From Blastomussa wellsi (taxonomy: Eukaryota > Cnidaria > Anthozoa > Scleractinia > Plerogyridae), in assembly GCA_947652115.1 (NCBI GenBank), contig OX393572.1:5583261-5647260 (forward strand): a stretch of DNA of 64,000 nucleotides, in the 5' to 3' direction. A program made the position numbers and the translations under genes. This document shows positions 1-10,781 of this stretch, piece after piece. Under the pieces are notes generated by a model, which saw only the letters and a program-made list of their open reading frames with translations, was not told where the DNA came from and did not search any database. Position 1 is the first letter of the stretch, and each line of letters opens with the position of its first letter.

Positions 1-425
1 TTTCAAATTGGCAGCCTATTTTGTTTTACAATATAATTTGGTTTTATCAACTGGGCTGACGTTTCGAGCGTTAGCCCTTCGTCGGAACGAATCAAGTAAT
101 TGTGCGTCGTGTGTTTTTATATACAGAAAGATGGAGCTTCGATATTGGCTGGTGCCTGGTAACGTGAAAACTTCGGAATAAATTAGTTGAATGAAAAGCG
201 TTCGTTGATACCGTGAGGATTAAGAGTGCCGATTTGAAAAATACATTTTTGTTCTAGAGTTTTACGGCTTTCCGTGTTTCCTTGGTGAAGGGAAAGGCCG
301 CAGACTGCCATATGTTGCTTAGAATGATTTGGGAGATTGAAGTGTCTCGTGACCGGTTTCGATGCATTTTTGTCGTCTTTCTCTACGTCACGAAGGTGTT
401 CTCGGAATCGGTCACCAAGTCGTCT
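1..425 (-). mobile_element. Penelope-like element, 3' part (inverted arm)
   Basis: On the minus strand an open frame from about 416 to the stop at 183-185 encodes 77 residues beginning GDRFREHLRDVEKDDKN and ending HGINERFSFN. This reads as the region just after the GIY-YIG core of cnidarian Penelope-like endonucleases, including the R-x-x-E-H-L stretch. The GIY-YIG motif itself and the reverse transcriptase are absent, so this is a 5'-truncated copy. Positions 1-180 hold the 3' untranslated tail with the segment GACGTTTCGAGCGTTAGC. The copy faces a second one head to head at about 425. Assignment rests on recalled family sequence. Confidence 0.72.
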
Positions 426-427
426 CC

Positions 428-680
428 AAAATCGGCACTCTTAATCCTCACGGTATCAATGAACGCTTTTCATTCAACTAATTTATTCCGAAGTTTTCAC
501 GTTACCAGGCACCAGACAATAGCGGAGCTCCATCTTTCTGTATATAAAAACACACGACGCACAATTCCTTGATTCGCTCCGACGAAGGGCTAACGCTCGA
601 AACGTCAGCTCTTGAATCTCTTTACGGTGGCCAATTCACACTATCAACCCAGTTGATAAAACCAAATTATATTGTTATAC

Positions 681-722
<42 letters not shown>
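428..722 (+). mobile_element. Penelope-like element tail (second inverted arm)
   Basis: From 428 the sequence repeats, on the opposite strand, the last codons and 3' tail of the element at 1-425 (ATCGGCACTCTTAATCC at 430-446, the same stop context, then GGGCTAACGCTCGAAACGTC). It runs on to a conserved end, CACAGTTTCTTTAGAAACTT, that the first arm lacks. The two arms make a near-palindrome of more than 400 bp. The same tail recurs at 26632-26780 and 56750-56985. Confidence 0.72.
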
Positions 723-725
<3 letters not shown>

Positions 726-1329
726 CTATTTTGTTTTACAGTCAACCCTCTCTAAGACAATCACCGGCAGCAACTGTCTCTTAGATAAGTGTCTTGCTTA
801 CTACAGTTAAGATACAGTAAAATGACTGAAAAACAGCTGACAGGAACCAATACTAGTTGTCCATCTTAATAGAAGTGTCTGTCTTACAGGTGTTTAAGGG
901 AGAGCTGACTTAACATGAATGAGCATGTTCATGGGTAATAATGTTTTTCATATGAAAGGTTCTGCACCAAGGCCCAGTTTTTGAAAAACAAGTAAATTAT
1001 AGAAACTTGGAAATTGTCCTTTTAAATAAATTGTCCTTTTAATTTGGAGACGGATATCTACACATTGTTAAAAAGTATGTATTCTAATAGCAAGCACTTT
1101 CAGAACAGTAAATCCAGATTGTTTAAAGTTTTGTGTTAGCTAGAACGAAAATCTAAAAAAGCTGATGACTGCCGGAGTTCCACCGGTTACTTGATTGTCT
1201 GCCTACTCTGGTCATAGCAATCAGCTTGAGACAAACAAGCTCACTTGTCACAGCTGCCTACTCTTCCAGTCGCTGACACCTACTTCAAAACATTTTGAAA
1301 CCCCTGGTTATTTTAATCTAATACATGAT
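723..1329. other. Intergenic DNA, no gene seen
   Basis: AT-rich sequence with frequent stops in all frames. I see no splice-bounded open frame and no clear repeat boundary here. Confidence 0.5.
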
Positions 1330-1369
1330 GGGGGGTAACCCTGTGATGGACTAGCATCCAATTCAGGTA

Positions 1370-1668
1370 AGGTAGGTAAGTCTGCTGTCGGGCCTAGTGG
1401 CCCATCAGGCCGGTGCTTATCCCCGGTTTCATAGCATGAAGCGACAGAGAGTATTTCTACTCCCCCCTGGATGGGATGCTAGTCCATCGCAGGGTTACCC
1501 CCCAGCAGTAAATTCGCCGGTACCCATTTGTACACCTGGGTGAAGAGAGGCACTGTGAGAGTAAAGTGTCTTGCCCAAGAACACAACGCAATGCCCCGGC
1601 CAGGACTCGAACCCGGACCGTCCGATCCAGAGTCCAGCGCACTAACCATTAGGCCACTGCGCCTCCCA
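1370..1668 (-). repeat. tRNA-derived SINE, near full length
   Basis: On the minus strand from 1668 the copy starts with a tRNA-like head. Its A box resembles GGCCTAATGGTTAG and its B box is GGGTTCGAGTCC. The body contains CTTGGGCAAGACACTTTACT and CACCCAGGTGTACAAATGGG. It resembles the central domain of broadly distributed animal SINEs (MetaSINE-type, recalled). Just beside it at 1330-1367 is an inverted fragment of the same family in plus orientation. Other copies lie at 1862, 9058, 33262 and 40557. Confidence 0.75.
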
Positions 1669-1671
1669 CAG

Positions 1672-1760
1672 CATCCAATTCAGGGGGAGTAGAAATACTC
1701 CTAGTCGCTTCATGTTAAGGAAACCGGGATAAGCTCTGGCCTGATGGGCACTAGGATCAT
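1672..1760 (+). repeat. SINE 3' fragment
   Basis: This is a plus-strand fragment of the same SINE family, carrying the GGGGGAGTAGAAATACTC stretch and the ACCGGGATAAGC tail. It abuts the 5' end of the minus-strand copy ending at 1668, which suggests a nested or inverted insertion. Confidence 0.6.
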
Positions 1761-1782
1761 AATAAACCAGCTCGCCCCTTGA

Positions 1783-1840
1783 AAATAGTACTTGGATTTT
1801 GGAGCAAAATAGAGACTGCTCGCAGTCTAGACTTGACCTA
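1783..1840 (+). repeat. Solo end of the 'GACTGCGAGCAGTC' inverted-repeat family
   Basis: The segment GGAGCAAAATAGAGACTGCT and the following CGCAGTCTAG match the terminal inverted repeats of the element at 31941-33250. It looks like an isolated terminus. Confidence 0.5.
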
Positions 1841-1861
1841 CCTTTACAAGAAAGCACTAGC

Positions 1862-2015
1862 AACTATGAGTATTTTTACTCCATCCTGGATGAGATGCTT
1901 GTCAACTGCAGGTTTATCCCCTACCGCCAGAATTTTAATTTACATGTACCTGCACCTTAATATACACCTGAGAAGAGACACTGAGAGTGAAGTGTCTTGT
2001 CTGAGGTTGACATTG
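1862..2015 (-). repeat. Diverged SINE copy
   Basis: Diverged minus-strand copy of the SINE family. Recognisable stretches are CATCCTGGATGAGATGCTTG, ATACACCTGAGAAGAGACAC and GTGAAGTGTCTTG. Confidence 0.5.
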
Positions 2016-3029
2016 ATTGGTGCCTGCCAATATTTAATCAGGACATCATCTAGAGTGCTTACCATTATTCAGGATTGGCCTATTCACGAAGAATGCTTTG
2101 CAGCAGATCACTCAAATCGTAAATTGCATTCACCTGATGAAATTTAATAGAAAATAGCACATAATAGTCTTCCGATCGATTGCCTTACATACCTGCGGCT
2201 CTTGGATTCCAGATCGAATTGGAATTTAGAAGTGTTGGGTTTTGGCGGAGGGAGGAAAACCAGAGAACCTGGAGGAAAACCCTCAGAGCAAGGATGGGAA
2301 ATAAGGGAAAATTCTTACAAGGTTTATTTCTTTTTAAAAAACACTGGTCGCAGGCAGCCCAGTCCTGACGAATGGTTAGCACCCTAGGTTTTCTCTCAGT
2401 AGTCATTGTGTATCGTGACATTTGGTCACTCCTTCTCTACCCTTTAATATTCATAATTTTATCAAGATTAATCTTGAGCCTGAAATACCCTATTCTAAAA
2501 GTTATTTTTTTAAAATAATATTTGACACAAATTTTACAAATATTTGAAAATTTATATTTAAATTGTTTCAAGTAACTATTCATTGATGATGATGAGTTTC
2601 ATGACAACTTTACATAAAAGTAAAAGTTAATGTATCTTAAAAACTAAAACCTCCATTTAATAATCTTAAAACTGCTAATTTTTAGATAAATTTTCCTTTC
2701 AGTTTGGCACAAAATGTGAAATCATGGACCTTCATGTGCATGGCATCACATTGCATCACAATTCACATGTGCTTATTCCCAACAAATCAATTAGTTAATG
2801 GTCAATTGGTAGAGTAGATGTATCAGTTATTTCAATCTCATTCCATCAAATCCATTCCCCAATTCATTATTTCAATTCAATTCATTCACATTCATCTAAT
2901 TTGCATTCTTTGGAGCAAGATCTCTGGGAATGAAATTGGGTCATCATACTCTGATCAAAAGCCCTTATTGTCTATTGCTTACTCCATGTTTGTGCGACTA
3001 TCATCCTCAGATAGATACAAGCCAGGCAA

Positions 3030-6000
3030 TTAATCCTGGTAGCTACAAACTTTTCCAGCCAGATCTTTTCGTCCAGCTTTCATCAAAGCCTTCATCAAGT
3101 TGCTTCTTGTTGCATCCTTTGCTTGTGTGTGCTTCCATGCATTCAACATCGCAATGATTTTCTCAGCAACAGAATCATTTTCTGCATCAAATGTGGTGAC
3201 ACGATCATTTGTGAAACCCAAATATGCTGCCACTAACTTCCACTGTCTCGTCATTTGCTGAGAAAGGTCTGCTATGAGAGTGTCAGGGACATCTTCTGAA
3301 ACTATACATGAAGGTAAAGGTTTTCAAGAAAATTTTTCAAAGGCTTTTAAATGTGGCTACATGTAATTTAGGGTAAGTTAAAACTGGGCCAATGCTGCTC
3401 AGCTGTATTTTTGGGACTATGCATGACTCACTTAATTTGTGTTCCAGCTGTGTGAGGTCATGCAATTGTTTCGAGCCTTGAAATGTGCTTGTTTTCTGCA
3501 GTTTTTGCTCCCTCACCCTCCCTCGTTGGTGGGCTGGGTATGTATGTGGACTGGTACGTATTTCCACTGATTCTTTCAGAGTGACGGTGTTGGGTGGTGG
3601 TTGCTGCTCTCAGGGTTGCCATGGATACCTGCATGCCCTGCTTTGGCACCACTACCCCTTTCATAGGCACCTTCCCCAGGCTAAACTATCGGCGACAAGT
3701 TTAAAATTATAATTATTATAACTTCTGTACATGTACGTAGATCTCTGTGTCAGATTATGCATGTATTTACCTGGCTCAGACATTAATGAGCATGGGGATT
3801 CCAGTAATTGTTTAACGATTTCTGAAAAACAATCAACAACCGAATTGAGAAAGAAAACATAACATAGAAAATGTAATCCATTTCCCACACATGCGGATGC
3901 CATTAGAGTCATAACAGTTTTAGCCTGCGAATACAGCCGTTGTCTTTGCTCCCAACCCGAAGGGCACTTCACAAGAAACGTCCTTCAGGTCGGCCCTTTG
4001 GGTCGGGAAAAAAGACGATGGCTGTATTTGCAGGCTAAACAATTTGGCCATTTGAGTCAAAAAACATGACATGCTGCAGCTAAGTTTAGTAAAGACAAAG
4101 TCAAATGACTTGGACACACAAAATGACAGTTACATGCACCCCCACTTCCATGTGTGCTGACACTTTTCAAGAGGCATCTTGTTGCAGTCTATTAATGCTA
4201 CCGGTATATTGTGGGGGTAGGACAGGGGGATCTTCAGATCCCCCTGTCTCCAGATCCTTCCCACCTCCTGCTTCCTGTACATTAATAATGTTTACTCCTA
4301 TCTCCCATCCCTGTATTCAGGCCTCTGTTTTATTCCTATTGAATTGAAATTTTAAAAATGTAATCTTTCATGATTTTCCCGGTTCCTACCACCTTGGGAA
4401 CCCCATTTCCCCCTATTAAGTCTCTTCTTCCATCTCCTGTACCCCTCTCATTTACCCTTCCCATCCCTCTAGCCCCCTCCTCTGCCTCCCATACCCTTCC
4501 CATCCCTCTGCACCCTCCCCCGCCTCCTGTACCCTTCCCATCCCTCTGCCCCCCTCCTGTACCGTTCCTATCCCTCTGCCTTACGTCCTGTGCCCTTTGC
4601 ATCCCTCCGCCCCCTTCCCGCTTCCTGTAGCTCTCCTACCCCTTTGTCCCCCCTCCACTATATTCTTTGTGTGTACACAAGTGACATGCTATGACTGCAT
4701 CCTTCCAACTGTTCCTGCAATGAGCATTGATTTCGAGGAAAGCCCTATAAAAGTCAAAATGGCATTTATTTCTCACCAGCAGGAGGATAGATGAGGTCGA
4801 TGTTAAACTTCTCTCCCTTTAAAACCATGTGACCTTTGCACATCTTTGTCTTTGTACCACCCTTCAGACGCATTTTTGAGGCAGCATGGCCCATCCAATT
4901 ACAAGGAAAAAGACACGGTTTAGACTTCTTCTTTTGTGTGCAAGGTGGGCACAGTGAACAACGCTGAACACTCAGTCTTTGCCACTCTGTTAGCAGTGCA
5001 TCTGTCTCCTGATTAAGAAGAAGAAAGTAAATTGATTCAGAGTAGACTGACCGTGCATTACGTCACGATTTCTCGAGGTGGTCAATGTCAGCAAGGGAGG
5101 CCATGATACATCGATGGCATAATTTTAGTCCAAATGTGCGAACTTACGAGCTTATAGCAAAAATTGGAAGCAAAATTATGGGTTAGGGTTAGGGTTAACA
5201 TAATACAATCTACCTCTAGTATAAATCTTAACCTTAAATATTCAGGGGTTTCCTTAAAAACTGCCAAAATGTTCACATTTTCTCGTTTTTCCGCAGTGTC
5301 CCTAGGTGTCGGCGCCAGCTGCTGTTGCACTTTTGCTGGTTGAGGCTAAAAAGACGAGGAGTGCAACCTGGCTTGATGCAACAAAGGCAAAATGTGAAAC
5401 CTTAAATGCGGCTTCATCAGTTGTATATGTCATGCATTTACTGAATCAAAAATACTGAACATCTTTTTCTGTTTTTATTTTAAGCAGTGCTATTAAAGGG
5501 CACTGTTATGGTATTTTGGCGTCATTTTAAAATGCTGAAATATGTTCCTGCATCAATGGAAACCCAAACATAATGGTGTGGTTTTGTTACTTAGGACTGT
5601 ATCACTCCATTGAAACCGTTTATTGCCGCCTATCACTTAGGATGGCAAGCATGGAAGTGGATTGAAATTTGAAAAAACTTTCCAGTAATGATTTTAGCAA
5701 CGAATTTAGCAACGACTTTAGCAACGAATGAAGCTGAAAACACCTAAATTCCCGTGACAGTACTCCTTTAAACACAAAAATATTATTTTCAATAAAATAA
5801 ACCTCTGCACCAGTTTGAAACACATTGCACCTTTAGTGTCTCCTTTTTTCTAAATTCTGACTATTTAAAGCATTCAAAAGTTACGAAAAACTGTGCATCA
5901 TTTGTACCACAACCGAGGCAGAAGGGGCATGGGTCTATTCCCTGTTTTATGTCACAAACTGATTTACATCGCATCAAGTCTTTGTAAACTTATAATTTAT

Positions 6001-9000
6001 GCAAATTAGTTTGTGATGTCAAATAGGGAATAGACCCACGCCCCTTCTGACTCGATTGTGGAATAAACGATGCACAGTTTTTCGTAACTTTTGAATGCTA
6101 TAAATAGTCAGAATTTTTGTGAAAAGGAGAAACAAAAGGTATAATGTGTTTCGAACTGGTGCAAAGGCTTATTTTAGCAAAAAAAAATTGGGGGTTAGGT
6201 GAACTTATTGCAAGGCTGCCAGAAAAGAGCACAATGCCAAGGAATATCTGTCAACCTTTCCTGATTCAAACTTGTAAGATCTTCGATTTTCCAAACAATG
6301 TTTTCATGATTTCCAAACATTGCTGAAGAGTCCAAAATCTCCATCTGCCAACCTTACCTGAACAAGTCTCAGAAGGACTTCCCAAAGAGCTTTCAATTCT
6401 GTCTTTGGCCCTCTTCCTTTGATATAAATGGCTGGCGAGCTGGACTCGGCTCCTGGGGGATAATTATGCTTGCGGACAAGGACTCGATGGTCATCCACAA
6501 ACAATAACACATTATCCTTCCAGTTGTAGTATTCAAACTCAAGCGAACAGCAGCGAACTCGCAATCGATCGAACAAACCAGGAGGCAAGTATGACATCAT
6601 GAAGAGCAAATTTATCTCCTCCTGTTGACAAAGAATTTCATGTCAACATCATCATGTACTAAAATATCAAAAGCTAATTTATGCTTACCTACATATAAAA
6701 ATTGTGTAGCTTACATACATTAAATTGACTCTGTACCAGCCAGTTCTTTGGTCATGGTGGTGTGTCACCAAATGGCAATGTGTTGGTTGATGTATGAAAT
6801 AATGGCACATCATTACTGGACTGTTGACAAACTAACTGATGGTGTGTCTGTGAATTGAATGATCATGGTGCATTCGTTGATGTATTGATACTTTGCTTAC
6901 CAATGTACAAGTAGGGTAATTTGCAGAATGATGAGCACCAAATGTTTACTTGCAGTTAGTTAATTTACACACGTCTGCTTGTGATTACTTTAACTCACGT
7001 TTGCTTCAAGTTAGGTTCATGCGTGTTTGCTTGTAGTCAGTTTCACTCATGTTTGCTTGTGGTTAATTGAAGAGTAGCATTGTCAGCATTGTATTGTATA
7101 ATTTTGGCCCTTTCCCTACCCACAAGCAAACGTGAGTGACACTATAACTATAAGCAATAACCCCCCCCCCCCCCCCCCCACTGGTGTACCAGTCAATCAG
7201 ATTCTGGGTTTACCTTGGTGTAAGAACCTGTGACTTTTTCTTTCTTTGTTTTTGAGCTGTTGTTTCTGTGTTCATTATTGTTTCAAGGTTCTTTGTTGTC
7301 TTGTTTGTTCTTTGTTTTAAGTCACCGGTGAGTTTCACAGGTTCTTACAACGAGGATGAGCCCAGATTCTTTGCCCTTTTAGACCAAACTACACATGTAA
7401 ATATTTTCAAAGAAATTAAATAACCTTCAATGATAACAAATGCTGGATACACACACCTGGTTTGTAGGCAGGCTTTCCGACAAGCCTTCAACTGCATCAG
7501 GAAACTCAGCCAAAAACCATGGAACCAATAGATTCAGTTCGTCAGGATCTTCCGATGGCAGCCGACAAGCAAGACCAAGATGATGAAGAAGTTCAACCAT
7601 CTGAAGAAACATGTTGTCATCCAGATTGATTTCTGCCCATAGGCATCTGTTTGGAGGATGAACCAAAAGTTACTGCTGTATAAATTTTTATTTTGTACTG
7701 AGTCAGCATTCTACACTAAGTTCATCTTAGTCCTGTTTTGCAAAACTAAGATGGCATTTAAATGATGAAAAGAAGGTGTTGTCACGTGGTGCTGTTACAT
7801 TACCACAAAGAAAAGCTCAAACTCATGATAGTGTCTTCTGTGCTTGTACTTTGAACAAGATAATTGACAGTATTTTCATTTCCGGGCAAATTCTTTCTAC
7901 TAAAACCCATCCTCAAAATAACTTAGGCAGTATTGATTAAAGGGCCCTGGTCAACCACGCCTTTGTTTTTGTTTGCAATGTACATGCAAGAGTTTCAGTG
8001 TTATTAAGAGCCTGTCGAAATGAAACAGATCACTGAGAAACTTGCTAAAGGTAATTTAAAAACACTTCCAGTAACGTACAGTCCCACAAAAAAGTCATGT
8101 AACTTACAGCAATGCAATAAGAGTTCGCTTCACCAAACAGTTAAACATTCTTTAATCTTTGATTCATAATTTCGATGGTATGGAAAATAGTAGCGGCTGA
8201 CTTGGGTCCTTTAACAGATATGCTAGTTCTGAGCATGAATTTAGTGGCTACAACATGAACACATCACATGCCAAGCAAACACATACTGTACCTCTTAATC
8301 TCTAATGAAATATTTTAAAGTTACCTTAAAAGATCTTGTGACAACACTGCTTCCTTCAAAAGTCTTTCCTTGAGTTGATCAAAATAGCCACAGATGACTC
8401 CAAATTTTTGAAAGTTTTCGTCATACTGCAGTGTCGTCTCCAGGTCATGCCTAAAAAGGCACTTAGCCAATTTAGCTAGCCATCGCAGGTCAATGAACAC
8501 ATTATAATGTAATGATGGAATGTTATTGTAATAGTGTAACTCCCCAATTGAATCAAGGTAGGTGACCGCTGAGCGAACTCCCATCTGGGAAAGGCTGGTG
8601 TGCTGATTAGCAAAGTTTTCAAAATCTTCGTAGGGCATACAGTGAATTTGTTGGCTCTCTCTACACTCCTTCAGGGCCCCTTCAAGCTTGACCCACTCTT
8701 CTGGCAAATCTCTACCAACAGAAGGAAAGAGCTGTGCATCTGTAGCTATGCGAATGATCTCATCTTGCAGTGCTATGATCCCTGTCAGTTCACTAATATT
8801 GCTTACGGGTACCATGGCAATGTAGCTGTCTTTACTTTGTACCGGACGAGTCTGATCCTGAAATTTAATAGTAATATCGGGTTGCAGGAAAGGAAAACAG
8901 AAAATAACAGGAGAGTGGTTGCCAAACATAATTGAAATGATCATGAATGCCATCCTCAAATCCATGCCACAGGGAGGGTAGGTAAAATATGTATACAAGC

Positions 9001-10750
9001 CTGGTGGCTTATCCTGGCTTATATAGTATTAAGTGACTGACAGTAAATATAAACACCACCCCACCGGATGGGATGTCAGTCCATCACAGCATTATTTTGC
9101 CTGTACTCATTTATACAGCTGGGCGAATAGAGGCACTGTTAGAGTAAAATGTCTTGCCCAAGAATACAACACAATGTTCCCGGCCAGGGCTCGAACCTGA
9201 ACCGCAGGATCTGGAGACAAGCGCACTTAACCATTTAGGCCACCGCGCCTCCCACTCCCGGTAGTTAACTTTTCAAGATGACTCATCCACAAAAGAGCTT
9301 CTTTAAATATTTCCTAGGCCAATTCTCACCAAGCTACTTGCGGCTACCATTTCATTACTTCCATTTTTTGTTATCTCTGGATTGTGTCTTATCACACGAC
9401 ATGTACCCTGAACATCGCATGTGTCTGACATTTAACCAACGTGAGTTCTGTAGTTTGAAAGCTTTTGTGTATCCAAACAGTTGTTTTTTAAAGTGCTTTG
9501 CATTTTTGGTGCAACATTTGGCTGACGATGGCTGGACAGCTATACTGTACTGTACTGCATGAAAGCATCAGCCAGCCACATGCAGAAGAAACACACACAC
9601 TGTAGTTTTAGCATTGATGGAAACATTGATTTGAACATTGATGGAAAGAGAGTGGGATTTGCAATAATTCCTCCAAAATTCCTGTTAAAAATAGAAAGCG
9701 CTGGCTTACTCCAACAGTTAGTGTAGACTCAAATTAACAATGAAACTTTATAGTTCTTCACACCAAATCCCATTGCCACAAGACAAAGATTTTCAATGAT
9801 TAATTTTTAACATCTTGACATCTCTATGAATGGTTTCTGTTTGAGGTGGCCAATTGAAATGCAGAAAATTAAGGAGACGGAATTGACAGCGACATCTCCA
9901 CCTCCAACAGCTGTTCCACTTTAATTGGCCACTTCACTAATAGTATAGCATGCAGTACTATAATTTGCGTCCATCCTTGCAGTATGGCCAACTAAAGCTT
10001 TTGTCTGGTTTTGTGTCACTTTGCAGGGCTGCCTCCAAAGGCTGGGGCCTGGGAATTCCCCCGGCTACTATGAGTTTGAGCCCCAGCAACTTTGAAAAAA
10101 AAAACAAAACACTGAAAAGTGAAAGATATATCAAACAACAAAATTCTCTGGCTACTCGAAAAATTAATGACAGCCCTGACAAGTAAAACTTAAAACAATG
10201 ATGTTGATGATAAATTTGTCATGCTACAAAGAATGACACAAATGATAGTAACCTCACTGAGTAAAATTATTGTGGGACAATAAATTACTTACTGGCAAAG
10301 CGCTGGAATGAAGTGAAGAAGAAATGACTGGGGGATTCTTTTTTTTCCACTCAGGGTCACTTCCTCCTTGTATAGGCTTTTTGAGACCTTTTTTCTTCTT
10401 TTCAGATATCTCAAACTCAATCTGAGCTTTCTGACTCTTGCAATAATTTTGAACACGATCCAAGATGTCGTCACATCGTCTGACAACAATTTCACCTTCA
10501 TCGGAACCAAATTTATCCAGATGTGTTGGAACAATCATGATTCTTGGCTTCAATATGAGCGAGGTCACCAAATCTAGCCAATCACCAACAGTTCTGCGAA
10601 AATAGCTTTCAGCAGGCTCATAGTTGAAGAGATCAACAACTAAGACGTGTAGTGCCTCTACAAGATACAAAAAAAATTGAACATTAATGTTCAAGTAGTA
10701 TTATAATAATTATAATAGTATCTACGAATATACATGAAAAAATTACTTGG

Positions 10751-10781
<31 letters not shown>

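Noticed and set aside
4336..4630. Open frames on both strands rich in Pro/Ser or Gly/Arg
   Set aside because: By-products of the pyrimidine minisatellite: no splice sites or conserved domain.
5180..5196. Interstitial telomere or chromosome fusion
   Set aside because: Under three TTAGGG units is expected by chance and there is no subtelomeric context.
9278..9562. 94-codon plus-strand frame
   Set aside because: Lies in Roco intron 2, is Phe/Leu/Cys-rich, has no splice support and no recognised domain.
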